DNA of 64,000 nt from Streptomyces xanthophaeus (GTDB lineage Bacteria > Actinomycetota > Actinomycetes > Streptomycetales > Streptomycetaceae). Positions 8,190 through 16,673 of this stretch are shown here, one piece after another (within the stretch, counting starts at the first letter, position 1; each line of letters begins with the position of its first letter). The position numbers and the translations under genes were made by a program. The notes under the pieces are model-generated. The model did not search any database, was not told the DNA's origin, and saw only the letters and a list, made by a program, of their open reading frames with translations. Where the stretch lies: assembly GCF_030440515.1 (NCBI RefSeq), contig NZ_CP076543.1, forward strand, positions 1,922,001-1,986,000, given 5' to 3'.

Positions 8190-8500
8190 GGACCGGCGGC
8201 GGAACGTTTCGGGGAAGCGATCCCGGCATGTGATTCCTCGTGTACGACCGACGGCAAGCCCGTCATCGTCACGTTGGCGTGAGCCGCCCTTCCCGCTCCA
8301 CAGGCCGTCGAGCGACCGCCCGGACGACTCCGGAGAGGCGGGCACACCCGCCTGGTGTGTTCGCCCCTTCGCCGTACCCGGTCCGGCTGACCAGGGATGA
8401 GCACTTCCCTATCCGGGACCGGTGGTTCAAGCAGAACCGCTCCAGCTCGGGTCACGTCGACTCCTCGGCGAACGACCCTGCACCGTCCTGCAGGACCGGC
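8190..8500. other. Intergenic stretch with a terminator-like hairpin
   Basis: 311 bases after the lectin gene with no supported gene. A 7-bp hairpin (AGGCGGG 8336-8342, CCCGCCT 8347-8353) with a 4-base loop could end lectin transcription. The right end runs into the IS remnant; I could not identify its terminal inverted repeat. Confidence 0.45.
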
Positions 8501-9060
8501 TCAGGCCGTGAGCAGGGTCGCCAATCGGCGGTAGCCGATGAGGGCTGCGGCTATGCCGACGAAGGCAAGGAAGTGCTCGGCCTTGCGTTCATAGCGGCGG
8601 TGGAGCCTGCGACAGCCGGCCACCAAGGCACGGTTCTTCCCACCACCCACGATGGAGCCATCGCCGCAGGTGGTCGTAGTCGTAGCGCTTGTCCTCGTGC
8701 AGTTTCTCCGGACGCCGGCGCCGGGGCCCGCGGCGGGAGCGGATGGGCGGAATGCCGCGCACGAGCGGTCCCAAACCCTGACTGTCATGCATGTTCGCGC
8801 CGGAATTCCCAGAGACAGCGGCAATCCGTTCCGGTCACAGATCAGGTGGATCTTCGATCCCAACTTTCCCGCGGTCGGTCGGATTCGGTCCCGTCACTGG
8901 CCCCCTTTTGCGGCCCGCAGGCTGACGGAGTCGATCGCGCACCGCGACCAGTCCGGCTCGCCCCGCATCCCGAGTGCATCGAGGATCACGCGGTAGAGCC
9001 TGGCCCAGACCCGGTCCCGGCTCCACTGGCACTGACCTCGCGCTCCCGTTCGGTCTGCTG
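8501..9060 (-). pseudogene. IS5-family-like transposase remnant
   Basis: Degenerate transposase read in pieces on the minus strand. One frame (9028-8894) gives QWSRDRVWARLYRVILDALG and then IDSVSLRAAKGGQ before a stop; another gives TGPNPTDRGKVG; a third (from 8863) gives GSKIHLICDRNGLPLSLGIP; a fourth gives MHDSQGLGPLVRGIPPIRSR and KLHEDKRYDYDHLRRWL; the last gives LVAGCRRLHRRYERKAEHFL up to the stop at 8501. The order matches DDE transposases of the IS5 group, but the segment with the catalytic Glu (normally between the RRWL and AGCRRLHRRYE parts) is deleted, and the N terminus is missing. It cannot be active. Confidence 0.85.
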
Positions 9061-9099
9061 GAAGATCGTACGGAACCGACGGGATTGGGGTGGTCAGCG

Positions 9100-10092
9100 A
9101 TGGCCGGGAAGCGGAACGAGAAGCGGAAAGCGGCGAAGTCCGAGAAGTCCGGGAAGTCCGGGAATCGGGAGAAGGCCCCGAAGCAGGAGAAGGCGGCCGG
9201 ACTCGAGAAGGCCGCCAAGCCCGGGAAGCGCTCCGAGGACGGCGGCTCCGGGGCCCCGCCGCTGCGGGAGTTGCTGCGCGTGACCCCGGGCGAACGGCCG
9301 GACCTCGGCCGCCTCGACCCCTCCTCGACTCCCGGCGGCCCCGCCGGCAAGGCGGCCGGGGCGGCAGCCACCGCTCTGCTGGCGCAGCCGCTCGGATCCC
9401 TCCAGGAGCGGCTCTACGCGGCGAGCACCGCCGGTGACCGCCGCCGGGTGCTCCTCGTCCTCCAGGGCATGGACACCAGCGGCAAGGGCGGCACCCTCAA
9501 GCACGTGATCGGTCTGTTCAACCCCTCCGGCTGCCGGATCAAGGCCTTCAAGGCACCCACGGCGGAGGAGCTGGGCCACCCCTTCCTCTGGCGGATCAAG
9601 CAGGAGCTCCCCCGGTCGGGCGAGATCGGCATCTTCGACCGTTCCCACTACGAGGACGTGCTCATCGCCCGGGTCCGCGAGCTGGTGCCGCGCAACCGGG
9701 TGCGCGCCCGGTACGCCCAGATCAACCGGTTCGAGAAGGCCCTCGCGGACGACGGCGTGACCGTGGTGAAGGTCTTCCTCCACATCAGCTACGAGAAGCA
9801 GCGGGCCCGGCTCCTGGAGCGGCTGGACAACCCGGACAAGCACTGGAAGTTCGACGTGGGTGACATCGAGGAGCGCAGTGCGTGGCCCGCGTACCAGGAG
9901 GCGTACGAGGTGGCGCTGGAGCGCTGCTCCACCGATGCGGCGCCCTGGTACGTGGTGCCCGCGGACCGCAAGTGGTACCGCAACTGGGCCATCAGCACGC
10001 TGCTGCGGGAGCATCTGGAGGACATCGATCCGCAGTATCCGAAGGGGGACTTCGACGTCGAGGAGTGCCGCAGGAGGCTGCTGGCGGGGTGA
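9100..10092 (+). CDS. ppk2: Polyphosphate kinase 2 family protein (PPK2)
   Basis: 330-residue PPK2, which transfers phosphate between polyphosphate and nucleotides in the cytoplasm. Walker A is G123-MDTSGKGG-131 and the Walker B/DRSHYED region is at 175-186 (IGIFDRSHYED), followed by the NRFEKALADDG helix and the DPEKHWKF-like lid element (NPDKHWKF). The first 50 residues are an added Lys/Glu/Gly-rich tail not needed for the kinase fold, probably disordered. ATG 9100 has only a weak GGGG upstream. The truncated transposase ends about 40 bases before the start, so the promoter region may have been replaced by IS sequence. Confidence 0.9.
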   Translation: MAGKRNEKRKAAKSEKSGKSGNREKAPKQEKAAGLEKAAKPGKRSEDGGSGAPPLRELLRVTPGERPDLGRLDPSSTPGGPAGKAAGAAATALLAQPLGSLQERLYAASTAGDRRRVLLVLQGMDTSGKGGTLKHVIGLFNPSGCRIKAFKAPTAEELGHPFLWRIKQELPRSGEIGIFDRSHYEDVLIARVRELVPRNRVRARYAQINRFEKALADDGVTVVKVFLHISYEKQRARLLERLDNPDKHWKFDVGDIEERSAWPAYQEAYEVALERCSTDAAPWYVVPADRKWYRNWAISTLLREHLEDIDPQYPKGDFDVEECRRRLLAG

Positions 10093-10151
10093 GTTCCGCC
10101 CGACCGCCTGTCGTTCATTCATCTGATCAGTTAGTCATATAGTTTGCGTAC

Positions 10152-11057
10152 GTGACCAATTCCGTACGAAAAGTAGCTGCCGCAGCTGCCACGGCGGTGC
10201 TCGGCGCCGCCCTCGCGGGATGCGGGGGCGGCGCCGGCGCGCCGGACGCCGGCCGCGAGGCCCGTATGGGCACCCCCGCCGCCTCGGCGTCCCCCTCCGC
10301 GTCGGCCTCCGCCTCCGGATCGCCCGCCGCGTCCCCGCAGGCCGGTGCGCCCGCCAAGCCCCCGACCATGGCGCCGGGCCCGAACGGCCTGACCCCCGTC
10401 TTCGAACGGGCGAAGCAGCAGACGGACAAGACCGTGGCGCTGACCTTCGACGCCGACATGACCTCCGACCAGGGTCCGCGCGCCGCGGACGGCGAACACT
10501 TCGACAACCCCGCGCTGATCTCGACCCTGCGCACCCTCAAGGTTCCCTCGACGATCTTCATGACGGGCCGCTGGGCCGAGGAGTACCCGGACCAGGCCAA
10601 GTCCATCGGCACCGACCCGAACTTCGAGATCGCGAACCACTCGTACAGCCACCACGCCTTCAAGTCCCCCTGCTACGGGCTGCCCGCGCTCGACGCCGCG
10701 GCCGCCCGCGCCGACGTCGACCGGGCCTTCGCGGCCTTCCGGCAGGCGGGCGCGGTCAACACCGTCCCGTACTTCCGCTTCCCCGGCGGCTGCTACGACG
10801 ACCAGGCGCTGCGGGCCCTGTCCACGGCCAAGGTCACGGCCGTCCAGTGGGACGTGGTCAGCGGGGACGCCTTCGCCAAGGACCCGGGCGCCGTGGCCGA
10901 GCAGGTGCTCGGCGGCGTGAAGCCCGGCTCGGTGGTGGTCATGCACTGCACGCGCAGCGCCGCCCCGGTCACCGAGGAGGCCGTCCAGCGGATCGTCCCG
11001 GAGCTGCGCAAACGCGGCTACCGCTTCGTGAAGGTCTCCGAGCTGATCGGCAAGTAG
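10152..11057 (+). CDS. Lipoprotein polysaccharide deacetylase (CE4)
   Basis: 301 residues from GTG 10152. A lipoprotein signal ends in LAGC with Cys24 as the lipidation site, followed by a Ser/Ala/Pro linker (40-75). The NodB/CE4 domain shows motif 1 TFDAD (D100, D102), motif 2 H163-SYS-H167, motif 3 RFPGG (209-213) and the late histidine in VVMHC (H265). Such enzymes remove acetyl groups from N-acetylglucosamine polymers such as peptidoglycan or chitin at the outer membrane face. The AT-rich ttagtcatatag just upstream (10132-10143) could hold the -10 region. Convergent with the zinc-ribbon gene. Confidence 0.9.
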   Translation: MTNSVRKVAAAAATAVLGAALAGCGGGAGAPDAGREARMGTPAASASPSASASASGSPAASPQAGAPAKPPTMAPGPNGLTPVFERAKQQTDKTVALTFDADMTSDQGPRAADGEHFDNPALISTLRTLKVPSTIFMTGRWAEEYPDQAKSIGTDPNFEIANHSYSHHAFKSPCYGLPALDAAAARADVDRAFAAFRQAGAVNTVPYFRFPGGCYDDQALRALSTAKVTAVQWDVVSGDAFAKDPGAVAEQVLGGVKPGSVVVMHCTRSAAPVTEEAVQRIVPELRKRGYRFVKVSELIGK

Positions 11058-11086
11058 CGCGGACCCGGCCGTTCCCAGGGCATGTC

Positions 11087-11308
11087 CTAGCCGGAACAGG
11101 CGGTGCGCTGGGCTTCCTGCCACTCGCACACCGGGCAGAGCACCACGCCAGGGGTGGCGACCCCGTACTCGGTGGGCTTTCCGCACTCCGGACAGTCCGC
11201 GTACGGCGGTCCCGCCACCCGGCCGGCCGGGGCGGCGGGTGCCGGGCAGTACGACGGGGACTGCTGCGACGGAGTGTGCTGCGACGGGGTCTCGTCCGGC
11301 CGGTCCAT
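11087..11308 (-). CDS. Small zinc-ribbon protein
   Basis: 73 residues. After a Pro/Ser/Gln-rich N-terminal half there are two CxxC knuckles, CPECGKP (about 39-45) and CPVCEW (58-63), consistent with one structural Zn2+. Similar short zinc-ribbon ORFs are common and unstudied in Streptomyces. The codon use has the genomic GC bias. It ends 30 bases from the deacetylase end (convergent). Confidence 0.65.
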   Translation of the reverse strand: MDRPDETPSQHTPSQQSPSYCPAPAAPAGRVAGPPYADCPECGKPTEYGVATPGVVLCPVCEWQEAQRTACSG

Positions 11309-11383
11309 GCGTACGAGCCTACCGGCGGACGGCTTACGGACAACTGCCTGCGACGGCCGGACAACTGCCGCCGGAGTACTGGT

Positions 11384-11396
11384 AGGAAACTTTCCT
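11384..11396. promoter_or_regulatory. AGGAAACTTTCCT palindrome, candidate ROK-type operator
   Basis: Thirteen-base palindrome AGGAAACTTTCCT in the 266-base gap upstream of the phosphoesterase operon, flanked by ttcctgttag. It resembles, from memory, the AGGAAA-TTTCCT operators of ROK-family repressors that control secreted polysaccharide enzymes in Streptomyces (CsnR-type). It lies 179 bases before the ATG, so a long leader or another start site would be needed. Confidence 0.5.
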
Positions 11397-11574
11397 TCCT
11401 GTTAGTGTCCCGGGCGGCGGCTTGGCGCGGTGCCCACCCCCACGGGCATGACGCGCTCAGTGAGAGCTCTGACCCGGCCGCTGTGGCGCCGCCCCCTGCC
11501 CGTCCCGCGGGCGGGTGCGGCGCCCCGTGCCAGTGTCCAGCTCTCGCCGCCCCTCAAGGCAGGGAGTTCCAGGT

Positions 11575-12942
11575 ATGCGCCTGAACCGCCTGAACGCCTC
11601 CGCTCACCCCCCTCTGTTACGCGGCAGACTTCGCACCCTCCTCCTCACCGCCCTCACCGGCCTCGCCGCCCTCACCCTCGTCGGCGGGCTCCTCCTGGCC
11701 TGGCCCGGACGGGCCGGGGCCGCCGCCGACCCCCTCATATCCCGCGGGAAGCCCGCCACCGCCTCCTCCACCGAGTCCTCCTCGCTGGGCGCGAAGAACG
11801 CCTTCGACGGCGACCCGGCCACCCGCTGGGCCAGCGCCGAGGGCAAGGACCCGCAGTGGATCCGGGTCGACCTCGGCGCCGGGGCCACCGTCTCGCGGGT
11901 ACGGCTCACCTGGGAGGCCGCCTACGCCAAGGCGTACCGCGTCGAGGTCTCCGCCGACGGTGCCGCCTGGACCACGCTCGCCACCGAGACCGCCGGCAAC
12001 GGCGGCACCGACGACTGGACCGGCCTGTCCGGCAAGGGCCGCTACCTGCGCGTCCAGGGCACCGCGCGCGGCACCTCGTACGGCTACTCGCTCTTCGAGG
12101 CCGAGGTGTACGGCACCGCCGGGGACGGGCCGCCGCCGGGCGGCTCCTTCACGGTCGTCGCCGCCGGTGACATCGCCGCGCAGTGCACGGCCTCCGACAG
12201 CGGCTGCGCGCACCCCAAGACGGCCGCGCTCGCCCAGCGGATCGACCCGAAGTTCTACCTGACGATGGGCGACAACCAGTACGACGACGCCCGGCTCTCC
12301 GACTACCGCGCCTACTACGACAAGAGCTGGGGCGCCTTCAAGGCCAAGACCCGCCCGGTCCCCGGCAACCACGAGACGTACGACCCGGCCGGCCCGCTCG
12401 CCGGGTACAAGTCGTACTTCGGCAGCATCGCCTACCCGCAGGGCAGGAGCTACTACAGCTTCGACGAGGGCAACTGGCACTTCGTCGCCCTCGACTCCAA
12501 CTCCTTCGACCAGACCGCCCAGCTCAACTGGCTGAAGGCGGACCTCGCCGCCAACACCAGGCCGTGCGTCGCCGCCTACTGGCACCACCCGCTGTACTCC
12601 TCCGGCGGGCACGGCAACGACCCCGTCTCCAAGCCGGTGTGGAAGATCCTCTACGCCGCCAAGGCCGACCTGGTCCTGAACGGGCACGACCACCACTACG
12701 AGCGGTTCGCCCCGCAGGACCCCGAGGGCCGGGCGACCGCCGACGGGATCGTGGAGATCGTCGGCGGGATGGGCGGCGCCGAGCCCTACCCGATCGAGGA
12801 GGTCCAGCCCAACAGCCAGAAGCGCATCAGCGGACCGTACGGCGTGGTGAAGCTGGACTTCACCGACTCCGGCTACGGGTGGACCTACGTGGCCACCGAC
12901 GGCCAGGTCAAGGACACCGGCCCGAAGTACAGCTGCCACTGA
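11575..12942 (+). CDS. Secreted discoidin-domain metallophosphoesterase
   Basis: 455 residues. Signal/anchor helix at about 20-51. An F5/8 type C (discoidin) carbohydrate-binding domain spans about 55-180 (NAFDGDPATRWASAEG, WIRVDLG). A calcineurin-like phosphoesterase follows from 192: D199 (AAGDIA), GDNQYDD (232-238), GNHE (264-267), WHHPLY (336-341) and GHDHHYER (370-377). It should hydrolyse phosphate esters outside the cell while bound to a glycan. The ATG 11575 has GGGAG upstream; a longer in-frame start lacks a signal-like N terminus. First of three genes joined by start-stop overlaps. Confidence 0.88.
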   Translation: MRLNRLNASAHPPLLRGRLRTLLLTALTGLAALTLVGGLLLAWPGRAGAAADPLISRGKPATASSTESSSLGAKNAFDGDPATRWASAEGKDPQWIRVDLGAGATVSRVRLTWEAAYAKAYRVEVSADGAAWTTLATETAGNGGTDDWTGLSGKGRYLRVQGTARGTSYGYSLFEAEVYGTAGDGPPPGGSFTVVAAGDIAAQCTASDSGCAHPKTAALAQRIDPKFYLTMGDNQYDDARLSDYRAYYDKSWGAFKAKTRPVPGNHETYDPAGPLAGYKSYFGSIAYPQGRSYYSFDEGNWHFVALDSNSFDQTAQLNWLKADLAANTRPCVAAYWHHPLYSSGGHGNDPVSKPVWKILYAAKADLVLNGHDHHYERFAPQDPEGRATADGIVEIVGGMGGAEPYPIEEVQPNSQKRISGPYGVVKLDFTDSGYGWTYVATDGQVKDTGPKYSCH

Positions 12943-14210
12943 TGTACCTGGCCGCCAACGGCCGCCCGGACGCGCCGCCCCGCCCCCCAGGGGCGCGGCG
13001 GCGCGTCCCCGCCGCCGTCCTCGCGCTCGGCGCGGTCAGCCTCGTCACCGACATCTCCTCCGAGATGGTCACGGCGGTACTGCCGCTCTACCTCGTCCTG
13101 GGCCTGGGCCTGACCCCCCTCCAGTTCGGCTTCCTGGACGGCATGTTCAACGGAGCCACCGCCCTCGTCCGGCTGCTCGGCGGACGGCTCGCCGACCGCC
13201 GCGGCCACCACAAGCGGGTCGCCGGCGCCGGCTACCTGCTGTCCGCGCTCTCCCGGCTCGGACTGCTCCTCGCCGGGGGCGCGACGGGCGGGATCGCCGC
13301 CGCGCTCGCCGCCGACCGCCTCGGCAAGGGCATCCGTACCGCCCCGCGCGACGCCCTCATCTCACTCAGCGGGCCCCCGGAGAGCCTCGGCCGGTCCTTC
13401 GGCGTGCACCGCGCCATGGACACCACGGGCGCGCTGCTCGGCCCGCTCGCCGCGTTCGCCGTGCTGTGGGCGACCGCCGACGCCTACGACGCGGTGTTCG
13501 CCGTCAGTTTCTGCACCGGCCTGCTCGGTGTGTTGCTGCTCGTCGTGTACGTGCCCGCGGCGCCGGGGACGGCCGCCGCTCCCCCGGCCGGGCCCCGCCC
13601 GGCGCGCCGGCCGGTCCTGCGCGACCCCGCGTTCCGCCGCGTGCTCGGCGCCTCGGCCCTGCTCGGCGCCACCACCATCGGCGACGCCTTCCTCTACCTG
13701 CTGCTCCTGCGCGGACTCGACCTTCCGCCCGCCCTGTTCACGCTGCTGCCGCTCGGGGCCGCCGCCGTCTACCTGCTGCTCGCCGTCCCCGTGGGCCGGA
13801 TCGCCGACCGGACCGCCGACCGCGCCGGGCGCCGGACGGCCTTCCTGCTCGGGCACGGCGCCCTGCTCGGCGCGTACGCCCTGCTGCTCGCCCCCGTCTC
13901 CCCGCCGACCGTCGTGGGGGTGCTCGCCCTGCTGGGCCTCTTCTACGCGGCCACCGACGGGGTCTTGATGGCGCTCGCCGCTCCTGCGCTCCCCGCGGCC
14001 GGCCGGGCGGGCGGGCTCGCGGTGCTGCAGACCGGACAGGCGCTGGCCCGGCTGCTGGGCGCCGCCGGCTTCGGGGCGGCATGGACCCTCTGGGGGCCGC
14101 GGCCCGCCCTCTGGGCCGCGGCCCTCGCGCTGGCCGGGGCGCTCGCGGCCGCCTCGCGCATCCTGCCAGCCGCTCCCCCGACCGTCCCGACCGCCCCGGA
14201 GGCCCCGTGA
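12942..14210 (+). CDS. MFS transporter
   Basis: 422 residues with about 11-12 hydrophobic helices and the MFS loop motif GRLADRRGHHKR (about 85-96) plus a second half-repeat GRIADRTADRAGRR. The DISSEM near residue 35 and GIRTAPRDA (about 135-143) are typical of the YfnB/Bcr-like MFS members that I recall annotated only as MFS. ATG overlaps the previous stop by one base (TGATG), so translation is coupled with the phosphoesterase. It may import the product released outside. Confidence 0.85.
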   Translation: MYLAANGRPDAPPRPPGARRRVPAAVLALGAVSLVTDISSEMVTAVLPLYLVLGLGLTPLQFGFLDGMFNGATALVRLLGGRLADRRGHHKRVAGAGYLLSALSRLGLLLAGGATGGIAAALAADRLGKGIRTAPRDALISLSGPPESLGRSFGVHRAMDTTGALLGPLAAFAVLWATADAYDAVFAVSFCTGLLGVLLLVVYVPAAPGTAAAPPAGPRPARRPVLRDPAFRRVLGASALLGATTIGDAFLYLLLLRGLDLPPALFTLLPLGAAAVYLLLAVPVGRIADRTADRAGRRTAFLLGHGALLGAYALLLAPVSPPTVVGVLALLGLFYAATDGVLMALAAPALPAAGRAGGLAVLQTGQALARLLGAAGFGAAWTLWGPRPALWAAALALAGALAAASRILPAAPPTVPTAPEAP

Positions 14211-15193
14211 ATCCCCCGTCCCGCCGGCTGCGCCTCGCCCTCGTCGTCACCGCGGTCCTGCTGCTGGCGGGCGGCTCGCTGGGTTACGTGCTGCACGCGC
14301 GCCACCGTGAACGGCCGCCCGGGCAGCAGGCCGATGCCTCCTTCGCCACCCTGGAACCGGGCCTCTACTTCCGGGACACGGCCGGCGGGCGGATCGCGCG
14401 CCAAGGCGGCCCGGGTCTGCCGCGGGTGACCGGCGGCCCGTCCTGCGACCGCTTCCACACCGCCGGGGACCACGCCCTGTGTCTGCGCAAGCTGCCCGGG
14501 GTCCCGGCCCGCACGGAGGCCCTCGTACTCGACCGGCGCATGCGTGAGGTCCGCAAGGTGACGGTGCCCGGCATCCCGAACCGGGCCCGTGTCTCGCCCT
14601 CGGGCCAGGTCCTGTCCTGGACCACCTTCACGACCGGCGACTCGTACAACACCGCCGCGTTCTCCACCCGGACGGCGATCCTGGACCTGCGCACCGGCTA
14701 TCTGATCAAGTCGATCGAGCAGATCCCGCTGACCCTCGGCGGAGCCCGCCACCACGACCCGGACGTCAACTACTGGGGCGTGACCTTCGCCGCCGACGAC
14801 AACCGCTTCTACGCCACCGTCTCCACCCGGGGTGCCACCCACCTCGTCGAGGGCGACCTGCGCGCCTGGTCGGCGAAGGCCCTGCGGGAGAACGCCGAAT
14901 GCCCCTCGCTGTCACCGGAAGGCGCCCGCGTCGCCTTCAAGAAGAAGGTCTCCGACGACCCCCGGGCACCGTGGCGGCTGTACGTCCTCGACCTGGCGAC
15001 GATGCGCGAACACCCGCTGGCCGAGCCGCACAGCGTCGACGACCAGGCCGCGTGGCTGGACGATGCGACCCTCGCCTACGCCCTGCCGGGCCGAGGCGGC
15101 CGCGCGAGCGACATCTGGTCGGCCCGCGCCGACGGCACGGGCGAGCCCACCCTCCTCGTCCCCGGCGGCTCCTCCCCCGCGAACGTCGGCTAG
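14207..15193 (+). CDS. Membrane-anchored TolB/WD40-like beta-propeller protein
   Basis: 328 residues starting at GTG 14207, whose GTGA overlaps the MFS stop. A single N-terminal membrane helix (about 8-26) precedes a propeller of repeated strands; SPSGQVLSW, LSPEGARVAFKK and IWSARADGTGEPTLL are TolB-like blade motifs. The propeller should lie outside the membrane. Binding partner unknown; coupling to the transporter and phosphoesterase suggests that it helps with capture or sensing of the same substrate. Confidence 0.75.
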   Translation: MNPPSRRLRLALVVTAVLLLAGGSLGYVLHARHRERPPGQQADASFATLEPGLYFRDTAGGRIARQGGPGLPRVTGGPSCDRFHTAGDHALCLRKLPGVPARTEALVLDRRMREVRKVTVPGIPNRARVSPSGQVLSWTTFTTGDSYNTAAFSTRTAILDLRTGYLIKSIEQIPLTLGGARHHDPDVNYWGVTFAADDNRFYATVSTRGATHLVEGDLRAWSAKALRENAECPSLSPEGARVAFKKKVSDDPRAPWRLYVLDLATMREHPLAEPHSVDDQAAWLDDATLAYALPGRGGRASDIWSARADGTGEPTLLVPGGSSPANVG

Positions 15194-15211
15194 GCCGTCC
15201 CTTTCGGATAC

Positions 15212-15862
15212 CTAGCGCCGCCGGGCGGCGGCCAGGCAGGCCGTCGTGCCGGCCCCGGCGGCCAGCAGCAGCGCGCCCGCCAGCGCCGTGAGCGGCAGCG
15301 GCACCGTCCCCGAGCGTCCCGCCGCGACCAGGGCGGACACCGCGCCGCGGGCCGGGGAGACCGCGAGGACCAGGGCGAGCAGGGAGCCGAGGGTGCCGGC
15401 CAGGACCGCGTAGCCCCGGCGGCGGATCAGCGGGCGGCTGCACAGGGCGCCCACGGCCGCGCCGGTCAGTGTGCAGGCCGCCATCGCGAGGGCCCCCGCG
15501 AGGGCGGCCGCGCCGGGGTCGGCGCCGGCCCGGTCGCCGGTCAGCAGGGCCACGGCCGCCGCCCCGGATCCGGCGAGCAGCGCCCCGGCCGACGCGGTGA
15601 GCAGGGCCGCCGCGTGGACCCGTACGGGACCGGCTGCGGCGGCCGTGCAGTCGCGGGCCGCGTCCGGTTCGGCGCTCACGCAGATCCTGACCAGCCAGGC
15701 GGTGGCCGGGACCAGTCCGGCTGCCGCGAGCCCGAGGGAGTCCGCTGCCGGGTCGCCCGGCCGGATTCCGACGGCCACGAAGGCGGCGTAGGTGAGGAGG
15801 GGCGCGAGCCAGCGCTGGGAGCGCAGCAGCAGGGCGCCCTGGTAACGGAGCAGGGCGGTCAA
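15212..15862 (-). CDS. ABC transporter membrane protein (small, about six helices)
   Basis: 216 residues, very Ala/Leu-rich, with around six membrane segments. The likely start is TTG 15862, whose TTGA overlaps the stop of the ATPase gene, with GGAGG 7 bases upstream. No methionine or valine start gives a better N terminus. Partner of the ATPase directly upstream; substrate unknown. Confidence 0.65.
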   Translation of the reverse strand: MTALLRYQGALLLRSQRWLAPLLTYAAFVAVGIRPGDPAADSLGLAAAGLVPATAWLVRICVSAEPDAARDCTAAAAGPVRVHAAALLTASAGALLAGSGAAAVALLTGDRAGADPGAAALAGALAMAACTLTGAAVGALCSRPLIRRRGYAVLAGTLGSLLALVLAVSPARGAVSALVAAGRSGTVPLPLTALAGALLLAAGAGTTACLAAARRR

Positions 15863-16662
15863 GGGAGTTCCTCCACGGCTCGGACGTGCCAGGGCGGCCG
15901 GGCGGTGAGCAGGTCGCGCAGGACCGCGTCGGAGCGTGCGGCCTCCACGGTGAGCAGCACTCCCCCGCCGGGTGCCGGCGAGGCGGTGAGGCCCGGGGGC
16001 AGGGTCCGGCCGGGCGGGCCGACCGCGTGGATGCGTACGCGGGGCCCGGCAGCCGCGGCCGCCGCGGACACCGGTACGAGTGCCCCGCCCTCGACCCGGT
16101 AGTGGGCGTCGGCCGCGCCCGCGAGCCGCCGCGGGTCGTGGTCGACGAACACCACCGTGCCTCCGGCGGCGGTGCGTTCGGCGACGGCCCGGTCCAGCTC
16201 CTCGCGGGCGGAGCCGTCCAGGCCGGTCCACGCCTCGTCGAGGACGAGCAGCCCCGGTTCGGCGAGCAGGGCCTGCGCGACGGCCACCTTCTGGCTGCTG
16301 CCCTTGGACAGTTCGGCCATCGGGGTGCGGGCGTACGGGGCGGCGCCGAACCGCTCCAGCCGGTCGGCCGCCCGGCGGGCCGCCTCGGCGCGCGGCAGCC
16401 CGTGCACCCGGCCCATGTGGGCCAGGTAGCCGGCGGCCGTGAGCGGCAGCGCCGCCGGGAAGCGTTCGGGCACGTAGCCGGTGCGGGGCGGGCGGCCGCT
16501 GACGCGCCCCTCGGTCGGGGCCTCGATGCCGGCGACGAGCCGTAGCAGGGTGGACTTGCCGCCGCCGTTGCCGCCTTCGACGCGGACGAGGGCGCCGCGC
16601 GGGAGGTCCAGCGTGATGCCGCGCAGCACCCAGGGGCGGCGCCGTCCGTAGCGGCGGCCCAC
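15859..16662 (-). CDS. ABC transporter ATP-binding protein
   Basis: 267 residues from GTG 16662. Walker A is EGGNGGGKST (29-38), Walker B is LLVLDEAWTGLD (138-149) and the switch histidine is H175 in VFVDHD. The signature is LSKGSSQK (118-125), a variant of LSGGQ seen in exporters of the ABC-2 type. After about 195 the C terminus is an extra Ala/Pro-rich domain ending in a small beta-strand unit. An in-frame CTG at 16677 overlapping the AIM24 stop would give the usual LxLTGVGRRYG N terminus, so the true start may be there. Confidence 0.82.
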   Translation of the reverse strand: MGRRYGRRRPWVLRGITLDLPRGALVRVEGGNGGGKSTLLRLVAGIEAPTEGRVSGRPPRTGYVPERFPAALPLTAAGYLAHMGRVHGLPRAEAARRAADRLERFGAAPYARTPMAELSKGSSQKVAVAQALLAEPGLLVLDEAWTGLDGSAREELDRAVAERTAAGGTVVFVDHDPRRLAGAADAHYRVEGGALVPVSAAAAAAGPRVRIHAVGPPGRTLPPGLTASPAPGGGVLLTVEAARSDAVLRDLLTARPPWHVRAVEELP

Positions 16663-16673
16663 GCCGGTCAGGT

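Noticed and set aside
8186..8455. Minus-strand frame of 89 codons between the lectin and IS remnant
   Set aside because: No ribosome binding site and random-looking composition.
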